A stretch of DNA of 48,880 bases, taken from positions 1 to 48,880 of the forward strand of contig NZ_JOCF01000088.1 in assembly GCF_000720635.1 (NCBI RefSeq), written 5' to 3'. The position numbers were made by a program, and so were the translations under genes. The notes below the pieces were generated by a model, which was given only the letters and a program-made list of their open reading frames with translations, searched no databases and was not told the origin of the DNA. Positions 24,647-32,941 of the stretch are shown here, piece after piece (position 1 is the first letter of the stretch; the number at the start of each line of letters is the position of its first letter). The stretch is from Streptomyces sp. NRRL WC-3742. GTDB lineage: Bacteria > Actinomycetota > Actinomycetes > Streptomycetales > Streptomycetaceae.

Positions 24647-26152
24647 CTACGACCCCTTCTGCGACGGGGCGACCTCACTGAGCGGCGCGGCCAGGGACTC
24701 CAGGCTGCGCCGCTCGGCCTTCACCCCGATCGCCGCCTCCACCAGACCGGCCAGCGCCATCAGCGCGGCGCCGACGCAGAAGGCGAGGGTGGTGTCCGAG
24801 ACCTCGCCGCTGCTCACCAGGCCGTTGAACAGCAGCGGGCCGCTGATGCCGCCGACGGCCGTGCCCACGGCGTAGAAGAAGGCGATGCACATCGCCCTGG
24901 TCTCCAGTGGGAAGATCTCGCTGACCGTCAGATAGGCCGCGCTCGCCCCGGCCGAGGCGAGGAACAGCACCGCCGTCCAGCAGGCCGTCATGGTGGTGGC
25001 GGAGAGCGCGCCGCGCTGGAAGAGGGCGGCGGTGGCGAACAGCAGCAGGCCCGAGCCGAGGTAGGTGCCGGCGATCATCGGTTTGCGGCCGACGGAGTCG
25101 AAGAGGTGGCCGAGCAGCAGCGGGCCGAGGAAGTTGCCGAGGGCGATCACCGCGAAGTAGTAGCCGGTGTCGCCCTCGGGCACGTCGAAGTAGGTGGTGA
25201 GGATGGTGGCGTACCCGAAGGTGACGGCGTTGTAGAGGAACGCCTGGCCGATGAAGAGCGCCAGGCCGAGGGCGGTGCGGCGCGGGTAGCGGACGATCAC
25301 GGTGCGCACGATCGTCGTGAATCCGATGGGTCCGCGTTCGCGGATCCGGATCGGCGGCCCGTCGACGGGCGGCAGCCGGCGGCCGGTCTCCCGCTCGATC
25401 GCCTGCTCCGCCTCGGCCACGACCCGTTCGGCCTCGTCCGCCCGGCCGTGGGTGAACAGCCAGCGGGGGCTCTCCGGGACGTGGCGGCGCACCAGGAGGA
25501 TGACCAGGCCCAGGACGACGCCGATGGCGAAGGCGAGGCGCCAGCCGACGTCGGTGGCGAACAGTGAGGTGTTCAGCAGGGCGATCGAGGCGAAGGCGCC
25601 CAGGCCCGCGCCGATCCAGAAGCTGCCGTTGATGACGAGGTCGATCCGGCCGCGCAGCCGGGCGGGGATCAGCTCGTCGATGGCGGAGTTGATCGCCGCG
25701 TACTCGCCGCCGATGCCGAAGCCGGTGAAGAAGCGGCAGAGGAAGAAGAACCAGGCCGTCCAGGAGACGGCGGTCACGGCCGTGGCCGCGAGGTAGACGG
25801 CGAGCGTCACCATGAAGAGCTTCTTGCGGCCCAGCCGGTCCGTCAGCCAGCCGAAGAACAGGGCGCCGCAGCAGGCCCCCGCCACGTACACGGCCGCCGC
25901 GACGGTGGTCACCTGGGCGGTGGTGATGCTGATGCCGCTGCCGTCCTCGGCGAGACGGCCGGCCATGTTCCCGACGATCGTCACCTCCAGGCCGTCCAGG
26001 ATCCAGACGGTGCCCAGGCCGATGACGATGCGCCAGTGCCAGCGGGACCACGGCAGCCGGTCGAGCCGGGCGGGGACGTCGGTCTCGACCACGCCGGGCG
26101 GGAGTGGGCGCGGCCGTTGGGATGACGGGGACGGCTTCACGGGATCGGTCAT
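24647..26152 (-). CDS. MFS transporter, sugar/metabolite porter type
   Basis: A 501-residue, 12-helix major facilitator protein. The loop 2-3 signature is GWLTDRLGRKKLF, the helix 4-5 motif is CRFFTGFGIGGEYAAINSAI, PESPRWLFTHGR follows helix 6, and the second-half repeat is LLGHLFDSVGRKPM. These are the marks of the sugar-porter branch, which also moves aromatic acids and other metabolites. The N-terminal 35 residues are a Pro-rich cytoplasmic extension. GGAAGG lies about 8 bases before the start. Its substrate cannot be read from the sequence, and its only neighbour on the same strand is a small membrane protein. Confidence 0.9.
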   Translation of the reverse strand: MTDPVKPSPSSQRPRPLPPGVVETDVPARLDRLPWSRWHWRIVIGLGTVWILDGLEVTIVGNMAGRLAEDGSGISITTAQVTTVAAAVYVAGACCGALFFGWLTDRLGRKKLFMVTLAVYLAATAVTAVSWTAWFFFLCRFFTGFGIGGEYAAINSAIDELIPARLRGRIDLVINGSFWIGAGLGAFASIALLNTSLFATDVGWRLAFAIGVVLGLVILLVRRHVPESPRWLFTHGRADEAERVVAEAEQAIERETGRRLPPVDGPPIRIRERGPIGFTTIVRTVIVRYPRRTALGLALFIGQAFLYNAVTFGYATILTTYFDVPEGDTGYYFAVIALGNFLGPLLLGHLFDSVGRKPMIAGTYLGSGLLLFATAALFQRGALSATTMTACWTAVLFLASAGASAAYLTVSEIFPLETRAMCIAFFYAVGTAVGGISGPLLFNGLVSSGEVSDTTLAFCVGAALMALAGLVEAAIGVKAERRSLESLAAPLSEVAPSQKGS

Positions 26153-26262
26153 GCCGGGGCCTTCCTTCGCTCGCCCCCTCGGACGGGCGCCCCATCACGG
26201 GGCGGCTTCGGTCCGTCGCCGGACCATCATCGCCTCGGGGTGCGCGGGGCGCCGCCCGGGCG

Positions 26263-26685
26263 TCAGTCCAGGAAGAAGTCGAAGCCGAGGAGCCAGGCGT
26301 ACGGGAGCGCGCCGAGGACCACGGCGATCGTCAGCCGGGCGACCGGGGCGTCGCGCCTGGCCGCGATCAGCAGTAGGAGGCCGGCGGGGAGGAACACCAC
26401 GAAGGGGATCAGGAGGATGAAGACCCAGAATGCCGACAGGAGGAGCTGGGCGCCGAAGATCAGCCAGCCGGAGGTCATCGTGCCGGCGCGGAAGCCGCTC
26501 TGGTCGTAGGCGATCAGCGGCAGCGCGGTCAGGGTGACGACCAGCGCCTCGATGATCATGACGAGGCCGTCCGGCGGGTTTGTGCTGGTGTGCAGCTTGA
26601 TGATGGCCGGCGCACAGCTGAGGACGGCCAGAAGGACGATGAGCCGGGACTTCCTCGTGGGTGGCGCGATGAGCCGTCGTCCCAT
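26263..26685 (-). CDS. small four-helix membrane protein
   Basis: A 140-residue protein with four hydrophobic segments (near residues 15-28, 42-60, 72-98 and 115-133) and a basic N-terminus (MGRRLIAPPTRKSR). No family motif is recognised. GAGGGGGA is a good ribosome binding site before ATG 26685. The tandem palindromes at 26705-26735 lie immediately upstream and would cover its promoter, so it is probably repressed by whatever binds there. Confidence 0.65.
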   Translation of the reverse strand: MGRRLIAPPTRKSRLIVLLAVLSCAPAIIKLHTSTNPPDGLVMIIEALVVTLTALPLIAYDQSGFRAGTMTSGWLIFGAQLLLSAFWVFILLIPFVVFLPAGLLLLIAARRDAPVARLTIAVVLGALPYAWLLGFDFFLD

Positions 26686-26704
26686 GGTGTTCCCCCTCGG
26701 TACT

Positions 26705-26735
26705 TTTGAATGCGTTCAAATTGAATGCGTTCAAA
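26705..26735. promoter_or_regulatory. tandem palindromic operator (two copies of TTGAATGCGTTCAA)
   Basis: Two copies of the imperfect palindrome TTGAA-TGCG-TTCAA lie head to tail (cores 26706-26719 and 26721-26734), 15 bp apart, in an AT-rich island. They are 20-50 bases upstream of the minus-strand membrane protein gene and about 230 bases upstream of the NmrA-type gene. The form fits a TetR- or MarR-type repressor site. No regulator gene adjoins it. Confidence 0.6.
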
Positions 26736-26966
26736 ACGTAGGCCCTGGGGTGCCCGGGAGACAAGTCCGCCGGCGTAGACGCTCGCGCATGGACCTGAGC
26801 GCTGCGGCCATGGTCCGTGGGCCCGGCGGGCGCTTCGATGGAGACCAGGAGGAGGAACCCCGGTCCGGCTCTCCCGACCGGCCTCCCCGGCCTCCCCGGC
26901 CTCTGTGGGCCTCTCCGGCCTTTCCGAACTCTCGGATCCCGACCTATCGAAACGAGGACGATCGTT

Positions 26967-27806
26967 ATGACTGTGACTGGTGTTCTGCCGACCGACGCGG
27001 GCGCGGTGCTGGTCGTCGGCGGCACGGGCAAGACCGGCCGTCGCGTCGCCACCCGGCTGGTCGAACGCGGCTACGACGTAAGGATCGGCTCGCGCAGCGC
27101 CGCCGTGCCCTTCGACTGGCACGACGAGAGCACCTGGCGGCCCGCCCTCGACGGCGTCACCGCCGCGTACCTGACGTACTACCCGGACCTCGCCCTGCCC
27201 GGCGCGGTCGAGCACGTGCGGGACTTCTCCCGGCTCGCCGCCGAACGCGGCGTCGAGCGGCTGGTCCTGCTCTCCGGGCGCGGCGAGGAGGCCGCGGAGG
27301 CGGGGGAGCGGGCCGTGATGGACTCCGGCGTGCCCGCCTGGACGATCGTGCGGTGCGCCTGGTTCAACCAGAACTTCGACGAGTCCTTCTTCCTGGACCC
27401 GGTGCTCGCGGGCGAGGTGGCCCTGCCGGTCGGCGACGCCCTCGAGCCGTTCGTCGACGCCGAGGACATCGCCGACGTCGCCGTCGCCGCCCTGACCGAG
27501 CCCGGCCACGCCGGCGAGGTGTACGAGCTGACCGGCCCCCGGCTGCTCTCCTTCGCCGACGCCGTCGGCGAGTTGGCGCTCGCCACCGGCCGGCGGATCC
27601 GCTTCACCCCCGTGACGGCGCAGGAGTACCGCGCCGTCCTGGAGGCGGAGGGACTGCCCGGGGACCTCGTCGAGCTGTTCACCCTCGTCCTCGACGGCCG
27701 CAACGCCTCCCTCTGCGACGGCGTCGAGCGCGCCCTCGGCCGCAAGCCGAAGGACTTCGCGGACTACGCCCGTGAGGCCGCCGCCACGGGCGTCTTCAAC
27801 GCCTGA
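26967..27806 (+). CDS. NAD(P)H-binding NmrA/SDR-like protein
   Basis: A 279-residue atypical short-chain dehydrogenase. The N-terminal nucleotide motif is VLVVGGTGKTGRRVATRLVE (GxxGxxG), followed by an IGSRS strand end. There is no YxxxK catalytic pair, as in NmrA-like sensors and NAD(P)H:quinone-reductase-type proteins. A conserved CAWFNQNFDESFFLD segment follows the central helix. GAGGAC precedes ATG 26967. The next gene, 36 bases on, was a DUF1772 (anthrone-oxygenase-like) gene, a common partner of this family. The ligand is unknown. Confidence 0.88.
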   Translation: MTVTGVLPTDAGAVLVVGGTGKTGRRVATRLVERGYDVRIGSRSAAVPFDWHDESTWRPALDGVTAAYLTYYPDLALPGAVEHVRDFSRLAAERGVERLVLLSGRGEEAAEAGERAVMDSGVPAWTIVRCAWFNQNFDESFFLDPVLAGEVALPVGDALEPFVDAEDIADVAVAALTEPGHAGEVYELTGPRLLSFADAVGELALATGRRIRFTPVTAQEYRAVLEAEGLPGDLVELFTLVLDGRNASLCDGVERALGRKPKDFADYAREAAATGVFNA

Positions 27807-27842
27807 GCCGGTTGTCGGAGAAAGCGGGGAGGCGTCCACGGG

Positions 27843-28312
27843 ATGAGTACCGATCAGAGCACCGCACCGCCGTCGTTCTCGGCTCCCGCGGCCGCCGTCG
27901 CCTCCGGGAGTCGGGCCGCTGGTCTGGTGCTGGTGGGGGCGACGATCGCGATGGGGTTGATGGCGGGGTTGTTCTTCGCGTTCGACGTGTCGGTGATGCC
28001 GGGGTTGGCGGCGGGGGACGACCGGCGGCGTGGCTGCAGCACAGGGCGGGGCGGCGGCGGGTGGCGCTGTGGGCGGGGGCGGCGACGCTGCTGTACGTGC
28101 TCGCGCTGCTGGTGACGATGGGCGTGAACGTCCCGCTGAACAACGACCTGGCGGCGGCCGGTGATCCGGCGCGGATCCACGATCTCGCCGCCGTGCGGGA
28201 GAAGTTCGCGGGGACGTGGGTGGCGACGAACATGCTGCGGACGGCGCTGTGCACGGCGGGTCTGGGCGCGCTGGCCCGGGCGCTGGTCCTGCACGGCCGC
28301 GCCACCCGCTGA
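27843..28312 (+). pseudogene. DUF1772 (anthrone oxygenase-like) membrane protein, frameshifted
   Basis: The N-terminus (MSTDQSTAPPSFSAPAAAVA to MAGLFFAFDVSVMPGLAAGD) and the C-terminus (WLQHRAGRRRVALWAGAATL, VTMGVNVPLNNDLAAAGDPA, ATNMLRTALCTAGL) are both clearly DUF1772, but they lie in different frames. The junction is near 28025. The central segment, normally some 40 residues, is missing there, so this is a deletion with frameshift. A ribosome binding site (GGGGAGG) remains upstream of ATG 27843, and the gene would have been co-transcribed with the NmrA-type gene. Confidence 0.75.
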
Positions 28313-28694
28313 GCAAGAGGCCCCGGGTGAACCCGGGATGAGCGCGGGCCGCCCGCCGGGCTGTGAGCTCTGCCATGTCCGGTGCAGAGCTGCTGAACAT
28401 CCGGCCGACGGTCACCGGCGGCCGGGTGGCCGCCAGCAGCCCGCCTACGGACAGGTCGACGAAGGCCGGCGGCCCGGAGGCTCCCGCCGGGGAGACCGCC
28501 GCTTCGGGCCCCGGGCGGAGCCCGGCAGGTCGGAGGGCCGGGCGGCCCCCGCGCGCTGCCCGGCGGGCCCGACCCGCCGGGTGCGCCGTGGTGTGCTCCG
28601 GTGCGCCGGGCCGGTGCGTTCACCCAATTCACTTGGGAAGGAGCGGACTTGGCGCTCAGCCGGAGTGTGGGGGAGCATGGGCGTGCCCGGTCCG
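28313..28694. other. G/C-rich intergenic region without a supported gene
   Basis: CCCGGG-TGAA-CCCGGG (28322-28337) is a short hairpin just after the DUF1772 remnant and may be a terminator. The rest is rich in GGGCCCGG-type runs. A minus-strand stretch near 28345-28470 has some coding-like bias (GGLLAATRPPVTVGRMFSSS), but no family is recognised. Confidence 0.4.
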
Positions 28695-28800
28695 TCACGG
28701 CGCGCGATGCGCCGAGGCCGGGCGGTCGGTCAGGCGCAGCTGGTCGAGGAGGCGGGTCCGGTGGGTCTCGTAGAACGTCCGATACTGGTCCGGGGTAGGG
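28695..28800 (-). pseudogene. C-terminal remnant of an unidentified gene
   Basis: A minus-strand frame TPDQYRTFYETHRTRLLDQL, RLTDRPASAHRAP ending in TGA at 28695 has strong third-position G/C bias. That bias disappears on this strand beyond about 28800, where the plus-strand frame takes over. It looks like the end of a gene cut off by a deletion. The family is not identified. Confidence 0.3.
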
Positions 28801-29126
28801 CCGTCCCGTTGGCCAGGCACCTGGCCGAGCAGGACATCGACGGCCTGGTGGCGTGCTCGTGCATCGGGAACGAGGTCACCATCGACCTCACGGACACCCG
28901 GGTGCTGGTCAGCCTGGTCGACGTGGCCGGGGTGGTGAGGCTCAACTTCCACATGGTGCACGACGGCCCGGCCAAGTCCCGCTCCTGGTCCCGCATGCTG
29001 CCCGCCGGCACCGGCCACGCCGAGATCGCCACCCGCATCGCCCGCGACGTCCGCACCCTGGAACGCGAACTCGCCCCGCTGCGCCGCCAATCGCCGACCG
29101 GCATCGAGCAGGGTTGGCCGCGATAA
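28704..29126 (+). CDS. hypothetical protein, 5' end uncertain
   Basis: A frame of up to 140 residues. From about 28810 it shows good coding bias (LARHLAEQDIDGLVACSCIG, NEVTIDLTDTRVLVSLVDVA, LNFHMVHDGPAKSRSWSRML). Upstream of that the bias belongs to the opposite strand, so the true N-terminus may have been lost or may start at a later GTG. There is no ribosome binding site at ATG 28704. The C-terminal helix (IARDVRTLERELAPLRRQ) is amphipathic. No family is recognised. Confidence 0.4.
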   Translation, partial: AMRRGRAVGQAQLVEEAGPVGLVERPILVRGRAVPLARHLAEQDIDGLVACSCIGNEVTIDLTDTRVLVSLVDVAGVVRLNFHMVHDGPAKSRSWSRMLPAGTGHAEIATRIARDVRTLERELAPLRRQSPTGIEQGWPR

Positions 29127-29167
29127 TCCTGCTGCCCCGGAAGGCGGTCGGGGCATACGGTTCGGGT

Positions 29168-29539
29168 GTGAACGACACTGACAACGAGAGCCCCGAGGGC
29201 GGCGGCTACCCCTTCGCGGACGGGCGGAACATGGCCTGGCACCTGGGCGGGTACGGTGCCGACGACTGGGAGCACGACGCAGTCGAGCTGGACCGCGACC
29301 AGTACCTGACGATTCGGCACCTGTTCGCGGACGGGCTCGGCGACGACGCCTGGATGGCGGGCGGCGTGTTCCCCGTCCCGGACGAGCTCCGGCAGCCGCT
29401 GCAGACCCTCCTAGGTCTGCCCGAACTCCGTCCCGACCTGGACTACTTCCTCGGAGGCTTCCAGAACCTCCCCGGCGGCGGCACCTGGCGGCCCGGGCCC
29501 GGCGACCTGCCGGCACCGGGCCCGATCCCCCCGCCGTAG
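29168..29539 (+). CDS. hypothetical protein
   Basis: A 123-residue acidic protein, VNDTDNESPEGGGYPFADGR and onward, ending in a Pro/Gly-rich tail (RPGPGDLPAPGPIPPP). The middle (HDAVELDRDQYLTIRHLFAD) is probably helical. It starts at GTG 29168 just behind a CATACGGT sequence that could be a -10 element, and there is no ribosome binding site, so a leaderless transcript is likely. No family is recognised. Confidence 0.6.
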   Translation: MNDTDNESPEGGGYPFADGRNMAWHLGGYGADDWEHDAVELDRDQYLTIRHLFADGLGDDAWMAGGVFPVPDELRQPLQTLLGLPELRPDLDYFLGGFQNLPGGGTWRPGPGDLPAPGPIPPP

Positions 29540-29687
29540 GCTTCCATCTCCCTTGGCCCATCCGGCGTCCGCCGCCTCCACCCACGGGTGGGGGCGGCGC
29601 GCCTCCGCCCGGGAGTCGGTGACACCGCGCCCCGTACGCGCGCACCCTGGACGCCGTACGTGACGGACGGCGGACGGGAGCGGCGCG

Positions 29688-31286
29688 GTGCACAGGCTGA
29701 CACGGTGGGCCACTGCGGCGGCCCTGGTGCTGACGGCGGTCGCGGCGCTGCCCGCAGGGGCGAGTGCGGCGACGGCGGCGGCGCACAGCTGCCGGGCGGC
29801 GACCTCGCTCGGACGGGTGCGGGGCATGCCCCAAGAGGGCCGCTGCGCCTACCTCGGCCTCCCGTACGCCGCCGCGCCGACCGGGGAGCGCCGGTTCCGC
29901 CCGCCGCAGCCCGTCGTCCCCTGGCGGGGCACCCTCGAGGCCACCGCCGTCAAGCCGGGCTGCCCGCAGGACCTCGGCGCGGGCGGGACCGGCACCGAGG
30001 ACTGCCTCTACCTCAACGTCTGGGCGCCGCAGGCGAGTCGGGCTCGGCTCAAGCCCGTCATGGTGTACCTGCACGGAGGCGCGGACGAACTCGGCTCCGC
30101 CGCCGACCCCGTCGTCGACGGCGGGCGGCTCGCGGAGCGCGGCGACGTGGTCGTCGTCAGCCTCGACTACCGGCTCGGCATCCTCGGCTGGACCGAACTC
30201 GGGGGCCTCGACCCCGCCTACGCGGGCTCCGGCAACAACGGCCTGCGCGACGAGGTCGCGGGCCTGTGCTGGGTGCGCCGGCACATCGCCTCCTTCGGCG
30301 GCGACCCCGCCCAGGTCACCGTGTTCGGCCAGTCGGCCGGCGGCGTCTCGATCAGCGCGCTGCTCGCCGGTGACCGTCCCGAGCGCCTCTTCCGCCGCGC
30401 CGTCGTGCAGAGCGGCCCCGGCTACCTCGTCCACACCGCCGACTCGGCCCGCGCCACCGCCGCGCACGTCCTCGCCACCGGCGGGATCCACGGTGTCGCC
30501 GACCTCGACCGGCTGACCACCCGGCAGGTCCTCGAACTCCAGCAGCGCGCCGAAAGCGGCACCTCCGGCCCGGCGGGGGCCGTCTTCTTCGGCCCGTACA
30601 TCGACGGCTCCCTCGTCCCCGGCCCCGTCGTCGAGCGCGTCGCGGCCGGGAGCGCCCGCCGCGTCGACGTGATGACCGGCACCACCGCCGACGAGACCGA
30701 CTTCTGGGCGATGTTCAACCCCCGGCTGCTCGATCTCCCGCTGAGCGCCTACCGCGCGATCCCGCCCGTCCTCGCGCCGCGCAGGCAGCAGATGTACGAC
30801 CGCTACGCCGCGAACCGCCCGGGCCTGCCCGAGGGGCGGGTCGTCAACGCGATGCTCAGCGACCAGATCGAGCGGGTGCCCACCCTGCGCCTGGCCGAGG
30901 CGCAGTCGCGGTGGAGGCCCACCTACGTCTACCGGTTCGACTGGCACGTCCCGTACGTCCCCGGGCTGCCCGCCGCGCAGAACCTCGGCGCCATGCACAC
31001 CCTCGAACTGCCCTTCGTCTTCGGCACTCTGGTGCTCGACGCCTACCCGCGCGGCCCGCAGACCGTCGCCGGGCAGCGGCCGGCGCTGACCGCGATGTCC
31101 GGGCGGATGATGGACGCCTGGACTTCCTTCGCCCGCGCCGCCGATCCCGGCTGGCCGCGGTACACGGCGGACGGCCGGGCCACCCGGATCTGGGACCTCG
31201 AACCGTCCGTCCGCCACGCGCCGGGCGAGGACGAGCGCGAGCTGTGGGACGCGTACGACTTCCCCGCCTGGGACGGGCGGCCGTAG
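29688..31286 (+). CDS. secreted type-B carboxylesterase
   Basis: A 532-residue carboxylesterase/lipase family enzyme with an N-terminal Sec signal peptide (MHRLTRWATAAALVLTAVAA, LPAGASAA). Family blocks are GLPYAAAPTGERRFRPPQP, EDCLYLNVWAP, the oxyanion-hole YLHGGADELGS, and the nucleophile FGQSAGGVSISALL (Ser216). The Glu region is GTTADETDFWAMF and the His region GAMHTLELPFVFG. It would hydrolyse ester bonds of an extracellular substrate. GTG 29688 has GGGAG upstream. The tail ends normally (TADGRATRIWDLEPSVRHAP), and nothing suggests truncation. It stands alone, facing the convergent membrane protein gene. Confidence 0.92.
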   Translation: MHRLTRWATAAALVLTAVAALPAGASAATAAAHSCRAATSLGRVRGMPQEGRCAYLGLPYAAAPTGERRFRPPQPVVPWRGTLEATAVKPGCPQDLGAGGTGTEDCLYLNVWAPQASRARLKPVMVYLHGGADELGSAADPVVDGGRLAERGDVVVVSLDYRLGILGWTELGGLDPAYAGSGNNGLRDEVAGLCWVRRHIASFGGDPAQVTVFGQSAGGVSISALLAGDRPERLFRRAVVQSGPGYLVHTADSARATAAHVLATGGIHGVADLDRLTTRQVLELQQRAESGTSGPAGAVFFGPYIDGSLVPGPVVERVAAGSARRVDVMTGTTADETDFWAMFNPRLLDLPLSAYRAIPPVLAPRRQQMYDRYAANRPGLPEGRVVNAMLSDQIERVPTLRLAEAQSRWRPTYVYRFDWHVPYVPGLPAAQNLGAMHTLELPFVFGTLVLDAYPRGPQTVAGQRPALTAMSGRMMDAWTSFARAADPGWPRYTADGRATRIWDLEPSVRHAPGEDERELWDAYDFPAWDGRP

Positions 31287-31330
31287 GGCCCTGATGCCGG
31301 GCAAGCCCCGGGCCGCCCCAGGATGCCGCT

Positions 31331-31984
31331 TCAGTCCCGCACCAGGACGACGGCGAAAGCGGTGATCGCCAGCCAGACCAGAGCGGGCACGCCCAGGGTG
31401 ACCACCGCCGGCAACCGGGCGGACAGCAGTCTGATGCCGATGTACCAGACGCCGGGGGAGTACAGGACCGCCACCGCGACCGGAACCACCCACGCGTACG
31501 GCGGCCGCGCCACACCGGCGACGAGGAGGGCGGTTCCCCCTGCGGCCAGCAGGCCCACCCAGATCATGGCGAGCAACGGGACGTTCTCGGGCCGGGTGCT
31601 CCGCTCCCGGAAGGCGAGCTCGGCCACCCGGCCCTTCCAGATCCTGAGCTCCACCGAGTCGCCCGTGTGCACCGCGCTGTGGAACGACTCGCTGGTCTCG
31701 AAGGTCTTCTCGCCCGCTGTCTCGCGGCGCACGGTGACCTCGTACCGGGTCGAACCGTCGTCCTTCACGTCCTTCCCCGTCACCGCAGCGCTCTCCAGCC
31801 GTACGCAGTCCGCGTGTTGAGCGGCGGCCGGTGTACCGCACCGGGGCGCGGTCAGGACGGCGCGGTCGTCCTCGTACAGGGCGTCGTAGCGGAGGAAGGA
31901 GAGCGCGACGACAGCGAGCCCGGCAAGGGTCAGCGCCCCGTGCAGCAGCCATCGTCCGACTCCCGGACCGTTCGACTTCCCCAT
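31331..31984 (-). CDS. membrane protein of unknown function
   Basis: A 217-residue protein. One N-terminal helix (about 12-31, LLHGALTLAGLAVVALSFLR) is followed by an extracytoplasmic domain of about 95 residues with a Cys pair (PRCGTPAAAQHADCVRL). Three C-terminal helices follow (near 135-155, 162-182 and 195-216). The loop domain, with RYEVTVRRETAGEKTFETSE, looks like a beta-rich sensor or binding module, and similar topology occurs in many Streptomyces hypotheticals. The convergent neighbour is the carboxylesterase gene. Confidence 0.7.
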   Translation of the reverse strand: MGKSNGPGVGRWLLHGALTLAGLAVVALSFLRYDALYEDDRAVLTAPRCGTPAAAQHADCVRLESAAVTGKDVKDDGSTRYEVTVRRETAGEKTFETSESFHSAVHTGDSVELRIWKGRVAELAFRERSTRPENVPLLAMIWVGLLAAGGTALLVAGVARPPYAWVVPVAVAVLYSPGVWYIGIRLLSARLPAVVTLGVPALVWLAITAFAVVLVRD

Positions 31985-32043
31985 GTGCCAGTCCTCCCCG
32001 CCCAGTTGGCCCCTGGTGCATTGTGCACCGAGCGGCGGGTCGC

Positions 32044-32289
32044 TCAGGCGCCGTCATCCTTGCGGTAGCGCTTGGCGAGGGCGGGGTCGGACTCCCACCA
32101 CAGGCCGTTTCCTTCGGGTTGCGAGGGCTGCGGGGCGAAGGCGATGTGCAGCCCGGTCCCGCGCGCCGTCACCACGGACTCGCCCAGCTTGACCTGGCCG
32201 GTGAGGGCGTCGTCGATGACGACCCTGAACGTCCCGCTCCTCAGCGCGAACCTCGTCGGCTCGGCGTGCACCACGATCGTTCCGGTCAT
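32044..32289 (-). CDS. hypothetical protein
   Basis: An 81-residue protein starting at ATG 32289 (MTGTIVVHAEPTRFALRSGT), with GGGGGA eight bases upstream. An ATG 18 bases further up would put that site inside the gene. It contains FRVVIDDALTGQVKLGESVV, then TARGTGLHIAF, and a C-terminal WWESDPALAKRYRK. It is probably a small beta-rich protein. Codon bias is good; no family is recognised. It lies downstream of tpx on the same strand but beyond a strong hairpin. Confidence 0.6.
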   Translation of the reverse strand: MTGTIVVHAEPTRFALRSGTFRVVIDDALTGQVKLGESVVTARGTGLHIAFAPQPSQPEGNGLWWESDPALAKRYRKDDGA

Positions 32290-32380
32290 GAATTCGTCCC
32301 CCTGCAACGCGCTGATCTTGTACGAGCGGCGCCAAGGATAGGGCGGGGCACCGGGAGTGGGAAGTCCGGGCCCGGGAACG

Positions 32381-32422
32381 CCGGAGGGCGGCGTACGGCC
32401 GGTGCCGTACGCCGCCCTCCGG
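32381..32422. terminator. strong hairpin terminator of tpx
   Basis: A perfect 19-bp stem (CCGGAGGGCGGCGTACGGC and its complement) with a 4-base CGGT loop begins nine bases after the tpx stop codon, reading on the minus strand. It separates tpx from the small hypothetical gene beyond. Confidence 0.85.
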
Positions 32423-32430
32423 CGGAAGCC

Positions 32431-32931
32431 TCAGCTGAGGGAGGCGAGGGCGGCCTCGTAGTTCGGCTCGTCGGCGATCTCGGCGACAAGCTCGGTGTGC
32501 AGCACGGTGTCGTTTTCGTCGAGGACGACGATCGCGCGCGCCGTCAGGCCGGCCAGCGGGCCGTCGGCGATGTCGACGCCGTAGGTGCCGTGGAACTCGC
32601 GGCCGCGCAGCGTGGAGAGGGTCTTGACCTTGTCCAGGCCCTCGGAGCCGCAGAAGCGGGCCTGCGCGAACGGCAGGTCGGCGGAGATGCAGAGGACGAC
32701 CGTGTTCTCCAGCTCGGACGCCTTCGCGTTGAAGGTGCGCACCGAGGTCGCGCAGGTCGGGGTGTCGACGCTCGGGAAGATGTTCAGGACCTTGCGAAGG
32801 CCGGCGAAGTCCTTGAGCGAGGCGTCCGCGAGACCCTCGCCGACCAGCGTGAACGCCGGGGCCTGGCTGCCGGTGACGGGCAGCTCGCCGCCGACCTGGA
32901 CCGGGTTCCCCTTCAGCGTGACCTGAGCCAT
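32431..32931 (-). CDS. tpx: thiol peroxidase Tpx (atypical 2-Cys peroxiredoxin)
   Basis: A 166-residue cytoplasmic peroxiredoxin that reduces H2O2 and alkyl hydroperoxides using thioredoxin. The peroxidatic Cys60 lies in [16 protein letters not shown] and the resolving Cys94 in [13 protein letters not shown]. The spacing and overall length match the E. coli and mycobacterial Tpx family. It starts [18 protein letters not shown] at ATG 32931 with GGAGG at a normal distance. It appears to be a single-gene transcript closed by the hairpin at 32381-32422. Nothing unusual is seen. Confidence 0.96.
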   Translation of the reverse strand: MAQVTLKGNPVQVGGELPVTGSQAPAFTLVGEGLADASLKDFAGLRKVLNIFPSVDTPTCATSVRTFNAKASELENTVVLCISADLPFAQARFCGSEGLDKVKTLSTLRGREFHGTYGVDIADGPLAGLTARAIVVLDENDTVLHTELVAEIADEPNYEAALASLS

Positions 32932-32941
32932 GAAAAGCCTC

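Noticed and set aside
28695..32057. Very long minus-strand open frame (1120 codons) opposite the carboxylesterase
   Set aside because: It is the antisense of well-supported plus-strand genes. Its composition is Arg/Gly/Val-rich with no family similarity, as expected of high-GC shadow frames. Only its last 35 codons look coding.
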